From contig JAFLBQ010000008.1 in the NCBI GenBank assembly GCA_017303805.1, forward strand, positions 212,602 through 276,601: 64,000 nt of DNA, given 5' to 3'. This DNA comes from Cytophagales bacterium (GTDB lineage Bacteria; Bacteroidota; Bacteroidia; Cytophagales; Cyclobacteriaceae). Shown piece by piece: positions 35,545 through 44,178 of this stretch. The position numbers and the translations under genes were made by a program. Below the pieces are notes generated by a model. It was not told the origin of the DNA, searched no databases, and saw nothing but the letters and a program-made list of their open reading frames with translations. The first letter of the stretch is position 1, and every line of letters starts with the position of its first letter.

Positions 35545-36615
35545 CTACTTAAGATATCTAAAATCCTGCCCGGGCTTTACCTGGAGCAACGTTTCGTAAA
35601 TCAGGTTAATTACGTTTTCCACATCGTCTTTGTGCACAGTCTCTACGGTAGTGTGCATGTATTTTAGTGGCAACGAAATTAATGCCGAGGCAACACCTTC
35701 GGCTGAATAGGCAAAGGAATCGGTGTCGGTTCCGGTAGAACGCGATACCGCCTGGCGCTGAAACGGAATTTTTTTCTTTTGTGCTACATCAATGATCATC
35801 TTCAGCACATTGTTCTGTACGGCCGGGCCGTAACACAATACCGGGCCTAAACCACATTTCAGGTTACCACTCTCTTTCTTGTTGTACATCGGTGATTGTG
35901 TATCGTGGGTTACATCAGTACAGATAGCCAGGTCCGGCTTCAATCTGCGCGAAATCATTTCCGCACCGCGTAAACCAATTTCTTCTTGCACCGCATTTAC
36001 CACATACAAGCAGAACGGAAGTTTCTTTTTGTTTTCACTGAGCCTGCGGGCCACTTCGGCAATCATAAAACCACCCATGCGGTTATCCAATGCCCGACCC
36101 GTTAAATAATTTTTGTTCAGTTCAATCAGTTCATCTTCAAACACAGCAACAGAGCCTACGTGCACGCCCATAGCCTCCACTTCTTTTTTAGATTCTGCGC
36201 CAATGTCTATGAAGATATTTTTTAGGGTTGGCGTTTCTTCTTTGGCAGCATCGCGCACGTGAATGGCGGGCCAGCCGAAAACACCTTTCACAATTCCTTT
36301 ATCGCCATAGATGTTTACCCGCATGGAAGGTGCAATCTGATGATCGGAGCCGCCATTTCTGCGTACATAGATGTAACCTTCTTCAGTAATGTAGTTTACA
36401 AACCAAGAGATTTCATCGGCATGGGCTTCAATCACTACTTTGTACTGGCCTTTAGGATTAATAACCCCCACGGCCGTGCCATATACATCTACCATGTACT
36501 CATTGGTGTAGGGCTTAATGTAATCTAACCAGATCTGTTGCCCGGCTTGTTCAAAACCAGTAGGCGAAGCATTGTTTAAATAATCGAACAGGAATTTTTT
36601 ACTTTGTTTGTCCAT
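35545..36615 (-). CDS. M42 family aminopeptidase (deblocking/endoglucanase-like)
   Basis: The 356-residue protein matches M42 peptidases: HADEISWFVNYI (first metal His/Asp), GRALDNRMGGFMIAE (bridging Asp), NAVQEEIGLRGAE (catalytic Glu-Glu) and the late THDTQSP and KYMHTTVETV (final ligand His). M42 enzymes are large self-assembled dinuclear metallo-aminopeptidases that release residues from peptides, sometimes described as endoglucanases from early misannotation. No signal peptide, so it acts in the cytoplasm. It has its own promoter-like -7 element just upstream. Confidence 0.95.
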   Translation of the reverse strand: MDKQSKKFLFDYLNNASPTGFEQAGQQIWLDYIKPYTNEYMVDVYGTAVGVINPKGQYKVVIEAHADEISWFVNYITEEGYIYVRRNGGSDHQIAPSMRVNIYGDKGIVKGVFGWPAIHVRDAAKEETPTLKNIFIDIGAESKKEVEAMGVHVGSVAVFEDELIELNKNYLTGRALDNRMGGFMIAEVARRLSENKKKLPFCLYVVNAVQEEIGLRGAEMISRRLKPDLAICTDVTHDTQSPMYNKKESGNLKCGLGPVLCYGPAVQNNVLKMIIDVAQKKKIPFQRQAVSRSTGTDTDSFAYSAEGVASALISLPLKYMHTTVETVHKDDVENVINLIYETLLQVKPGQDFRYLK

Positions 36616-36638
36616 TATAAAATTGATTTATCCAAAGT

Positions 36639-36646
36639 CAAATCTA
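36639..36646 (-). promoter_or_regulatory. Predicted -7 promoter element for the M42 peptidase
   Basis: TAGATTTG on the minus strand matches TAnnTTTG exactly, 23 bases before the ATG. TTG (36671-36669) lies 22 bases upstream. It sits in the short gap after the VanX-like gene, so the peptidase can be transcribed separately. Confidence 0.45.
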
Positions 36647-36659
36647 CTAAATTGAGAAA

Positions 36660-37325
36660 CTATTTTTCCAACTCCTCAAAATCAATATCCATTACGCTAA
36701 ACTTTTGCCAACCAACAAAATCGAAGTGCCACCATTCCGAACTGTTTACTTTAAAGCCATATTTCTCCATAGTATCAATTAATAATTTACGGTTCGCGCG
36801 GATTTTCGGATCGGCTACCGGTGTACTGGGCCAGGCTTCTTTTTTGAATGAATCCCACCCGGTAGGCATTTCCAATTCTTTTCCGGTTTTTAAATCAACG
36901 AGGGTAAGATCGAGCGCACAACCCCGGTTATGCCGCGAACCTTTGTAGGGCGAAGCTACATACGTTGTATCGCGATAGACTTCATAAAATTTAACCGTTG
37001 CCGCATAGGGCCGGTATCCGTCAAAAATTTTTAGTCCCAACCCTTTGGGCTTTAGTTCGGCCTGAATCTTTTTCAACGCCTCGGCCACCGGCCTGCGGGC
37101 ATACGCACGGGGCAGGTTATAAATTTTCCCGCCCGTAAAATTATTCGTGGTGGCATACCCTATCTCCAGAACAACACCCGGAATAACCTTTTCCAGGTTT
37201 ATCAACGCGTTGTCCGGGTTGGCTTTTACACTTTGTTTGTATTCTTCCAGCTTGACTGGCATGAGGCCATATTTGTTTTGAGCGAGAATGGTGATTGGAA
37301 AAAGAAGTAGGATCAGGACTTTCAT
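36660..37325 (-). CDS. D-alanyl-D-alanine dipeptidase, VanX/DdpX type (M15D)
   Basis: The 221-residue protein starts with a signal peptide (MKVLILLLFPITILAQ). It has the M15D motifs: YRPYAATVKFYEV, SRHNRGCALDLTLVD (zinc His and Asp), and EWWHFDF (catalytic Glu and zinc His). VanX-type enzymes cut free D-Ala-D-Ala; the secreted form probably recycles cell-wall dipeptide in the periplasm. No VanH/VanA-type ligase or VanRS pair is close, so there is no sign of a glycopeptide resistance cluster. It diverges from the penicillin acylase gene across a palindrome. Confidence 0.93.
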   Translation of the reverse strand: MKVLILLLFPITILAQNKYGLMPVKLEEYKQSVKANPDNALINLEKVIPGVVLEIGYATTNNFTGGKIYNLPRAYARRPVAEALKKIQAELKPKGLGLKIFDGYRPYAATVKFYEVYRDTTYVASPYKGSRHNRGCALDLTLVDLKTGKELEMPTGWDSFKKEAWPSTPVADPKIRANRKLLIDTMEKYGFKVNSSEWWHFDFVGWQKFSVMDIDFEELEK

Positions 37326-37350
37326 ATGTTTAAAGATAGTTGATTAAAAT

Positions 37351-37424
37351 TTCTCTCTGTGCAAATCTCTGTAGACTCTGTGGTAAAAATTTCTAACCAC
37401 AGAGGCACAGAGAAGGCACAGAGA
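37351..37424. repeat. Word-type palindrome built from CTCTGTG/CACAGAG
   Basis: Left arm 37351-37384 and right arm 37396-37424 contain repeats of CTCTGTG and CACAGAG. The inner nine bases pair perfectly (CTCTGTGGT with ACCACAGAG) around an 11-base AT loop; the outer arms pair with gaps. It lies between divergent genes and upstream of the penicillin acylase start at 37454. Confidence 0.75.
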
Positions 37425-37453
37425 ATACCTAACTTTCAGCATTCCATCTACCT

Positions 37454-39841
37454 ATGAAAATTCTGAAACGTATCCTAATCGGCTTGATTGCTTTAGTATT
37501 GATAGCCTTACTGGGCCTTTACATCTACCTGCAAACCACCAAACCGGTTCTGTCGGGCGAAATTACGCTTAGCGGATTAACGGAACCGGTTACAGTACAT
37601 TTTGATGAATACGGAGTTCCGCACATCTACGCACAAAATGAAACCGATGCCTACTTTGCCCTGGGGTATGTGCACGCCCAGGATCGGTTGTTTCAGATGG
37701 AAATGATCAGGCGCGCGGCCAGCGGCCGACTATCAGAAGTATTAGGCAAAGATTTGCTTAAAGTGGATAAACTTTTCCGGGCGTTAGCCATAAACGAGTT
37801 TGCCGAAAAACATGCCCGCCAATTTTTGCAAGCCGATACGGCCAGCTTTCAACAAGCAGCCCTCGCCTATCAAAAAGGCATCAATGAATTTATTCACGAA
37901 GGCCCAACACCGCTTGAGTTTTCGATTATCGGAATTCCCAAAACAGCGTTCGAACCAAAAGACATTTACCTGGCCATCGGCTTTATGTCGTTTGGCTTTG
38001 CCGAGGGGTTGCGGGCCGACCCGGTGTTGGAAAAAATAAGAACAGAACTGGGAGCAACCTACCTCGCAGACCTTGCCGTACAAACTCCGGCCAATGCAGT
38101 ACGCATAAAAAATTTTGATGGGGCTGGAAAAATAAAAGCCACAGATTCACTGATTGCATTCTTTGATGAAGCCTTAACCAAACTTCCGGTTCCTCTCTGG
38201 CAAGGCAGTAATGGTTGGGCTATTGCTGGCGATAGAACGGCATCAGGCTTACCCATATTGGCTAACGATACCCACATCGGGTTTGCGCAACCAGCCGTTT
38301 GGTACGAAGCGCACCTGGAATATCCGGGCTATAAATTTTACGGCCATCATATTGCGGGTATTCCGTTTGGTTTGTTAGGGCAAAATCATTTTGCCGGCTG
38401 GGGACTTACCATGTTCGAAAATGACGATACCGATTTTTTCTACGAAGAAACCAACGACAACAACCAGGTAAAATACAAAGGCGAATGGGTGGATTTACAG
38501 TGGCGCAAAGAAACGATTAAAGTAAAAGGCGATGCCGATGTGGAACTAACTATTCCGGTAACACCGCATGGCAGCATGATTAGCGGAATTATTGAAAACA
38601 CCGAAGAATTAAAACCCGCCTCGCTGTGGTGGTTGCTCAACCACGAGCCCAACCATGCCTTGCAGGCAGCTTATCAATTGAATCATTCAAAAAATTTTAA
38701 CGATGTTCAAAAAGCTGCTTCGTTATTTTCGGCCCCTGGATTAAACCTGATGTATGCCGATGCGCATGGTAACATTGCCTGGTGGGCGGTGGCTAAGCTT
38801 CCCGTAAGGCCGGCACATGTAGTGTCTAAATTCTTTTTGGATGGTGCCAGCGGACATGACGAGTATGAGGGCTATTACGAATTCTCTAAAAATCCACATG
38901 CGGTAAACCCACCCTGGGGCTATGTGTATTCTGCCAACAACCAACCCGATAGCGTAGAAGGTGTGTTGTATCCGGGGTATTATTATCCCCGCAGTCGCGC
39001 GGGCAGAATTGAAGAGCTAATTAAAGAAAATAAAAAATGGACGGTGGAAGACATGAAGGCCATCAACCTGGATGTAACCTCGCACATGCATGCGGATATA
39101 GCGCATCAGTTTGCTGAAATTCTGAAAACAATTAATAACCCGGAGTATGCGGAGTTTCAAACCCAACTTGAAAACTGGAATGGTACTCATGATTTGGAGT
39201 TAACAGTTCCTTCCATATATTATAACCTGCTCTCGCAAACCATGCGCCTGGCTATGGCCGATGAAATTTCTCATAAAGCTTTCGAGGCAATTGCAGCCAC
39301 CTCGGTTTTGAAAAATAGCTATGAACAATTTATCGCCAATGCCAACTCGCCCTGGTGGGACAATACCCGAACCGAAGCAAAAGAAACCCGCGAACAAATT
39401 GTGGAACAGGCCGCATCAAAAACCCGCGCGTTGCTTATATCAACTTGTGGAAAAAATCCTGCCGACTGGCAGTGGAAAAAAATTCATACCCTTACGCATA
39501 AACATGCGTTCGATGCCGTAAAGCCTTTACGTAATTTCTTTAACGTTGGGCCCTTTGAAGTGCCCGGTGGAAGCGAAGTACTCAACAATTTGCACTTTAG
39601 CCTGGATACTACCGGGTATTATCATGTTGATGGAGGGCCGGCCTTGCGCAAGGTTACCGATTTTGCGGATGCCGAAAATGGCATCACCGTTTCACCTTCC
39701 GGGCAGTCTGGTAATGTGATGAGTGCCCATTATAGCGACCAGGCCAAAATGTATGCTACCGGAAAATTCAGAAAGATGTTGATGAATAAACCTGAAATTG
39801 AATCGGGTACGAGAAAACTGATACTGAAACCTAAGCGCTAA
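37454..39841 (+). CDS. Penicillin acylase family protein (Ntn hydrolase)
   Basis: The 795-residue precursor has an N-terminal membrane helix or signal (ILIGLIALVLIALLGLYIYL), an alpha part (LTEPVTVHFDEYGVPHIYA, ALGYVHAQDRLFQMEMIRR), and the beta chain starting at Ser252 in GSNGWAIAG, where self-cleavage frees the N-terminal serine nucleophile. Other family marks are NDTHIGF, GHHIAGIPFGLLGQN and SGQSGNVMSAHY. The family includes penicillin amidases, AHL acylases and related periplasmic deacylases. The true substrate cannot be told. The PLP gene begins directly after the stop, so they may be one transcript. Confidence 0.95.
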   Translation: MKILKRILIGLIALVLIALLGLYIYLQTTKPVLSGEITLSGLTEPVTVHFDEYGVPHIYAQNETDAYFALGYVHAQDRLFQMEMIRRAASGRLSEVLGKDLLKVDKLFRALAINEFAEKHARQFLQADTASFQQAALAYQKGINEFIHEGPTPLEFSIIGIPKTAFEPKDIYLAIGFMSFGFAEGLRADPVLEKIRTELGATYLADLAVQTPANAVRIKNFDGAGKIKATDSLIAFFDEALTKLPVPLWQGSNGWAIAGDRTASGLPILANDTHIGFAQPAVWYEAHLEYPGYKFYGHHIAGIPFGLLGQNHFAGWGLTMFENDDTDFFYEETNDNNQVKYKGEWVDLQWRKETIKVKGDADVELTIPVTPHGSMISGIIENTEELKPASLWWLLNHEPNHALQAAYQLNHSKNFNDVQKAASLFSAPGLNLMYADAHGNIAWWAVAKLPVRPAHVVSKFFLDGASGHDEYEGYYEFSKNPHAVNPPWGYVYSANNQPDSVEGVLYPGYYYPRSRAGRIEELIKENKKWTVEDMKAINLDVTSHMHADIAHQFAEILKTINNPEYAEFQTQLENWNGTHDLELTVPSIYYNLLSQTMRLAMADEISHKAFEAIAATSVLKNSYEQFIANANSPWWDNTRTEAKETREQIVEQAASKTRALLISTCGKNPADWQWKKIHTLTHKHAFDAVKPLRNFFNVGPFEVPGGSEVLNNLHFSLDTTGYYHVDGGPALRKVTDFADAENGITVSPSGQSGNVMSAHYSDQAKMYATGKFRKMLMNKPEIESGTRKLILKPKR

Positions 39842-41023
39842 ATGTTGAATATCGACCTGCTTCGTCAGCAAACTCCCGGTTGCCCCTACAAAATTCATTT
39901 CAACAATGCCGGAGCTTCGTTGCCACCGCAACAGGTTTTGGATGCGATTATCAGGCACCTGCAACTGGAAGCCATTACCGGTGGTTATGAAGCTGCTGAT
40001 TTAAAAGCCACGGAAGTGAACGGTTTTTATGAATCAACGGCACAACTACTCAACTGCAAGGCTACCAATATTGCCTTTACATCCAACGCCACAAATTCAT
40101 TTGCGCGGGCTTTATCGTGCATTCCGTTTCAACCGGGCGATTCAATTTTGCTGGCTAATGAAGATTATATCTCTAACCAGATCGCATTTCTTTCACTCCA
40201 GAAAAGATTCGGCATAAAAATTATTCGCGCAAACAGTTTACCGGAAGGCGGTGTGGATGTAGATGATATGAAACGATTGATGGATGAGCATCAACCCAAA
40301 TTAGTTTCGTTAACCCATGTGCCCAGCAACACCGGGTTAATACAACCGGTTGAGGTTGTTGGTGAACTTTGCGCACAGCGAGATATTTATTACTTAGTTG
40401 ATGGCTGTCAATCTGCCGGGCAAATTCCGGTAGATGTTCAAAAAATAAAGTGTGATTTTTTTACCGCCACCTTGCGTAAATTTTTGCGCGGCCCGCGGGG
40501 TGCTGGTTTTCTTTACGTGGCCGATAAAGTGATTGATCAAAAACTGGAACCATTATTCATTGACTTGCGAGGTGCCGAATGGACTAAGCCTGATGAATAC
40601 TCCCCACGCATGGACGCCCGCAGGTTTGAAGATTGGGAGCTCCCCTACCCGCTGGTGCTGGGTAGTAAAGCAGCCATTGAGCTTGCGGTTTCGTTGGGCT
40701 TAGCTGAAATTCAAAAAAGAAATTTGTACCTGTGTAATTTGGTTAGAACTGGTTTAGCTGCACTACCCAATACCATTCTGCTGGACAAAGGCCCAAACCA
40801 AAGCAGCATCATCACAGTAAAAATCAGCAGACTGAAAGGTGCCGATGTATTGAATACCCTTCGTAACCAACACATCAATACCTCAATCGGCTATCGCAAC
40901 TTTGCACTTATTGATTTTGATTCAAAGCAAGTTGACTGGGCTCTGCGCATCTCGCCACACTATTATAACACCGAGACAGAAGTTGAATTACTTATTGCCG
41001 CACTTCAAAAACTAATCGAATGA
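39842..41023 (+). CDS. Class V PLP enzyme (cysteine desulfurase/isopenicillin N epimerase-like)
   Basis: The 393-residue protein starts immediately after the penicillin acylase stop. It has a class V aminotransferase fold: HFNNAGASLPP, FTSNATNSFARAL, LTHVPSNTGLIQP, LVDGCQSAGQIPVDV and the PLP Lys in ATLRKFLRGPRGAGFLYV. The N-A-G-A-S-L-P-P opening and DGCQSAG resemble isopenicillin N epimerase-like and kynureninase-like members more than IscS, since no catalytic Cys loop of the desulfurase type is obvious. The role is unknown. Its stop overlaps the next start (ATGA). Confidence 0.88.
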   Translation: MLNIDLLRQQTPGCPYKIHFNNAGASLPPQQVLDAIIRHLQLEAITGGYEAADLKATEVNGFYESTAQLLNCKATNIAFTSNATNSFARALSCIPFQPGDSILLANEDYISNQIAFLSLQKRFGIKIIRANSLPEGGVDVDDMKRLMDEHQPKLVSLTHVPSNTGLIQPVEVVGELCAQRDIYYLVDGCQSAGQIPVDVQKIKCDFFTATLRKFLRGPRGAGFLYVADKVIDQKLEPLFIDLRGAEWTKPDEYSPRMDARRFEDWELPYPLVLGSKAAIELAVSLGLAEIQKRNLYLCNLVRTGLAALPNTILLDKGPNQSSIITVKISRLKGADVLNTLRNQHINTSIGYRNFALIDFDSKQVDWALRISPHYYNTETEVELLIAALQKLIE

Positions 41024-41610
41024 CTTTCCGGAATGCGCTGCTGTGTGTACTTATTATTGAAGTGGCTATCGCGCTGCTTGCTGTAATCAATTACGGCACT
41101 TCGTTGGAGGCTTTGCAAGCAGTCACGCGATTTTCCGGTCGGGTTTCGCTGGCAGTCTTCAGCCTTATTTTCCTATTTCACAACCATAGGCATGTAAAAC
41201 TGAGAGCCATACTTTCGGAAAAGTATTTTCTGATTTTTGCTATTGCACACGCCATCCACCTGGGCGAATTGCTTGCATTCGTTTTAATTTCGGGGAACGA
41301 TTTAATCCCTATAAGATTAGCCGGTGGGTTTATTGGCTATGCCATTATTTTTCTAATGCCTTATTTTCAACACAAAGCAGATGCGGGCAAATTTTCGCCA
41401 AAGAGATTTAATAGCACTACGTTAGTCTATTTATACTATGTGTGGTTTCTCTTTTTTATGACCTACCTGCCCCGGGTACGCGGGGAGTTGCCAAATGTGG
41501 GTGGTTCTTATAAAGAGTTTGTTATTTTGTTGGCGTGGGTTTCAACGTTGATGGGTGTTAAGATTTCGAGTATGTTAAGTTTGTTCACGCAAAGGCGCAA
41601 AGAACGCTAA
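41020..41610 (+). CDS. Unknown multi-pass membrane protein, possibly ferric-reductase-like
   Basis: The 196-residue protein has about six hydrophobic helices. Two His-containing spots (HNHRHVKL and AHAIHLGELLA) lie in or near membrane segments, so heme binding in the ferric-reductase/MsrQ manner is conceivable, but the full signature is not clear. The start overlaps the upstream stop as ATGA. The last eight codons and stop (FTQRRKER) are encoded by the left arm of the palindrome at 41584-41651, so the native C-terminus may have been replaced when that repeat arrived. Confidence 0.7.
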   Translation: MTFRNALLCVLIIEVAIALLAVINYGTSLEALQAVTRFSGRVSLAVFSLIFLFHNHRHVKLRAILSEKYFLIFAIAHAIHLGELLAFVLISGNDLIPIRLAGGFIGYAIIFLMPYFQHKADAGKFSPKRFNSTTLVYLYYVWFLFFMTYLPRVRGELPNVGGSYKEFVILLAWVSTLMGVKISSMLSLFTQRRKER

Positions 41611-41651
41611 GCTTAAATTTTTGCTTTGCGAACTTCGCGATTTTGCGTGAA
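41584..41651. repeat. Word-type palindrome (TTCACGCAAA/TTTGCGTGAA) between convergent genes
   Basis: The arms 41584-41612 and 41623-41651 are 29 bases each and agree as reverse complements at 23 of 29 positions, around a 10-base AT-rich loop. The outer ten bases pair perfectly. The left arm overlaps the end of the 41020 coding sequence, and the right arm ends three bases before the PaaN stop. It could act as a bidirectional terminator. Confidence 0.8.
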
Positions 41652-41654
41652 ATT

Positions 41655-43313
41655 TTATGCCTTCACCGGTTCGCGATGCCCAACCCAGGTAAACCGTCTG
41701 CTTACATATTCAGGATTTGTAAATGAGGCATTCCCCGATGGATTACCACCTGTAACATGGAAATCAGAAAACGCAGCATTCTGATTCATATAAATTCCAC
41801 CCGTAAGGTTAAACGATACAGGCGTAGCGGCCAATGCCATTGCATCGGCAATTTTTTCACGAACAACAGCATCGGTAGTGTAGGCTCCGCAAGAGATGGC
41901 TCCGTGCGCGTTTGCAAGTTCTTGCGCCAAGGCAATTGACTGATCTGTACTTTGTGTTTTAATCAGCAAGGCAATGGGACCAAATAATTCCTTGCTGAAA
42001 ATTTCTTTTTTAGAAGCATCAACTTCAACTACCACCGGTGTGGCAACACGCGCACCTTTAAACTGGGGGTTCTCGAACGTACGCGACTTCAACCAAACCT
42101 TTCCGGGCAACTTGGCAGCTTCCTCCACCCGTTCGCACGTCTTTTTATTTTGCACCGCGCCCAATACAAATGGGCCGGCTTTCGGGTTATCCACCAAACT
42201 GTTGATGTTTGCCACAAACTTTTCTGCAAACGCATCGAAGGTTATTGTTCCTGTTGGGGTTTTAATTCCGGCTTCAGGAATAAAAAAATTTTGTGGTGCC
42301 GTACACATCTGGCCGCTGTAAAGATTTACAGAAAAGGCCAGGTTAGCCGCTACTTTATCGATATCCTCAACCGAATCCAAAATAACAGAGTTAACGCCCG
42401 TCTTTTCTGTGAATACAATTTTATCCGGTAAGGCTTCCAGGTAGCTGCCAAACATGGAGTTGCCGGTAAAGTCAATCAGTTTAACCGCTGCATGTTCGGC
42501 TAACTCTTTCGTTATCATTTTATCAAATGTATCAACGGCAAGTTGGCAAATGCAGGTGTCGAGCTTGCGTTCGGCCAATACGTTTTGAATCTCAGCAACA
42601 AAAATAGCAATGGGTAAAATGGCTCCGGGATGTGGTTTTACAATCACCGTGTTACCGGTAATTAAACTTCCGTAAATCCCGGTTACGGAATTCCACGTGG
42701 GGAACGTAGAGCAACCAATCACCACCGAAATGCCTTTAGGTACTGCGCGCCATTCTTTATTTAATTGAACATTGAACTTACCCATCGGTTTATCCCAAAG
42801 CGCTGCCCCGGGCACACGCGAAAGCTCTTCGTAGCCAGCAGCTACTGCTTCCAGCGCCCGGTCGGCAGCATGTGGGCCCGAGGCCTGAAATGCCATCATG
42901 TAACCTTGCCCGGTAGTGTGCATGGTGGCATACGCTATTTCGAAAAATCTTTTCTTAATGCGCTCCAGCGATTCAATAAGAATGGAAGCCCGATCTTCTT
43001 TCGATACTTTTCGCCACGTGGCAAATGCGCTCGTGGCGTTCGCAATCAACGTTTCCACTTTAAACACAGGGTAACTTACTTGCAATGGTTGCTGCAGGTA
43101 TGGCGATTCCTCTTGTCCGGCCCAACCGGCTTCACCGGCTTGTTTTAATTCTGTAAACCGATTGCCGAGCGTTGCTTTAAATTTTGCCTGACCATCCGCA
43201 TCAGCCGTTTCTCCATAAATGGCGGGTGCCGGATGTTCGGGGTAAGCCGCATAGAATGTACGGGCATGCAGTGCCTCAATTGCTTTGGTAAGTAGTTCGT
43301 GGTGCGAAGTCAT
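41655..43313 (-). CDS. PaaN-type aldehyde dehydrogenase (phenylacetate pathway)
   Basis: The 552-residue protein is an aldehyde dehydrogenase with the PaaN long N-terminus (HARTFYAAYPEHP). It shows VIVKPHPGAILP (NAD binding region), LIDFTGNSMFGSYL and the catalytic Cys in YSGQMCTAPQNFF. In classical paa clusters this family oxidises ring-opened semialdehyde of phenylacetate or related CoA thioesters. Here no other paa gene is visible, so a different aldehyde or CoA-thioester substrate is possible. It follows a DUF4197 gene by eight bases on the same strand. Confidence 0.9.
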   Translation of the reverse strand: MTSHHELLTKAIEALHARTFYAAYPEHPAPAIYGETADADGQAKFKATLGNRFTELKQAGEAGWAGQEESPYLQQPLQVSYPVFKVETLIANATSAFATWRKVSKEDRASILIESLERIKKRFFEIAYATMHTTGQGYMMAFQASGPHAADRALEAVAAGYEELSRVPGAALWDKPMGKFNVQLNKEWRAVPKGISVVIGCSTFPTWNSVTGIYGSLITGNTVIVKPHPGAILPIAIFVAEIQNVLAERKLDTCICQLAVDTFDKMITKELAEHAAVKLIDFTGNSMFGSYLEALPDKIVFTEKTGVNSVILDSVEDIDKVAANLAFSVNLYSGQMCTAPQNFFIPEAGIKTPTGTITFDAFAEKFVANINSLVDNPKAGPFVLGAVQNKKTCERVEEAAKLPGKVWLKSRTFENPQFKGARVATPVVVEVDASKKEIFSKELFGPIALLIKTQSTDQSIALAQELANAHGAISCGAYTTDAVVREKIADAMALAATPVSFNLTGGIYMNQNAAFSDFHVTGGNPSGNASFTNPEYVSRRFTWVGHREPVKA

Positions 43314-43321
43314 GTTATGAT

Positions 43322-44041
43322 CTATTTGTTGATTGATCCAAAAACCCGTTTCAATAAATCGGTAGTACGGGCTACAGGATCTTGCCTGATGTTCTTCTCT
43401 TCTTTGGCGATCATCGTAAAAAGTCCTTGAATGGCCATATCCGTAGCGTAGTCGTTCAGATCAGGATTTACTTTTTGAACGGTGGGAATGCTGTTGTAGC
43501 GTGTTACCAGATCGCCATAATACTTGGTAGCATTTACTTTGTTGAGGGCACTCTGCACAACGGGCGAAAACTTTTCTTTCAGTTGGGCCGTGGTGGTGCG
43601 TTGCAAATACTGCGTTGCGGCATTTTCTTCGCCTTTTAAAATTCCCCACGCATCTTCAATAGTCATTTGCTTAATGGCCGAAATAAAAATTGGCTTGGCT
43701 TCTTTTGCTGCTTCCTCGGCTCCCCGGTTCAAAGTCAGCACAAATTTATCCACTTCGCCACCCATGCCTAACTGGCGCAACCGATCCTCCACTTTCTTTA
43801 CATCGGGTGGAAAAGGAATTTTAATCTCCGGGTTTTTAAAATAACCATCCAATTGCGATACAATGTCGGAGCCATTTGAAATACCTTTTATCAAAGCTTC
43901 CTTAAGCCCATCCCCAACCTCTGCCGTGGTCAATGGCTTCTCGCCAGTCATCGCTTTATTGGCATCTGAAAGGGCCTGGTTAATTTGGGCCGTTGTACAC
44001 GCCATCATTAAAAATGACAGCACACTAATTACTGATTTCAT
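43322..44041 (-). CDS. DUF4197 lipoprotein
   Basis: The 239-residue protein begins with a lipoprotein signal (MKSVISVLSFLMMAC). The mature chain is helical and matches DUF4197: TAEVGDGLKEALIKGISNG, FPPDVKKVEDRLRQLGMG, LNRGAEEAAKEAKPIF, TIEDAWGILKG and TYLQ-like repeats through FTMIAKEEKNIRQDP. The function is unknown; it acts in the periplasm. It sits eight bases before the PaaN-type gene and has a near-consensus -7 element (TACCTTCG, 44068-44061) 19 bases upstream of the ATG. Confidence 0.9.
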   Translation of the reverse strand: MKSVISVLSFLMMACTTAQINQALSDANKAMTGEKPLTTAEVGDGLKEALIKGISNGSDIVSQLDGYFKNPEIKIPFPPDVKKVEDRLRQLGMGGEVDKFVLTLNRGAEEAAKEAKPIFISAIKQMTIEDAWGILKGEENAATQYLQRTTTAQLKEKFSPVVQSALNKVNATKYYGDLVTRYNSIPTVQKVNPDLNDYATDMAIQGLFTMIAKEEKNIRQDPVARTTDLLKRVFGSINK

Positions 44042-44096
44042 GTTTACACGTTTTCAGAAACGAAGGTATAAAAAAGAATGTGGGAATGGCTAAACT

Positions 44097-44104
44097 TATT
44101 TTTG
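44097..44104 (+). promoter_or_regulatory. Predicted -7 promoter element for cinA
   Basis: TATTTTTG matches TAnnTTTG exactly. It lies 74 bases before the GTG start of cinA in the divergent gap. No -33 TTTG is seen at the expected spacing. Confidence 0.35.
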
Positions 44105-44178
44105 TTGCCGTCAATTACCCGGGTATTGCGAAAAGGTTAATTTGCAATCCATTTTCAAATTAAAATCAAAAAAGCATA

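Noticed and set aside
36660-37325. Glycopeptide resistance (van) cluster
   Set aside because: Only a VanX-type dipeptidase with signal peptide is present; VanA/VanH-type genes and a VanRS pair are missing, so wall recycling is the better reading.
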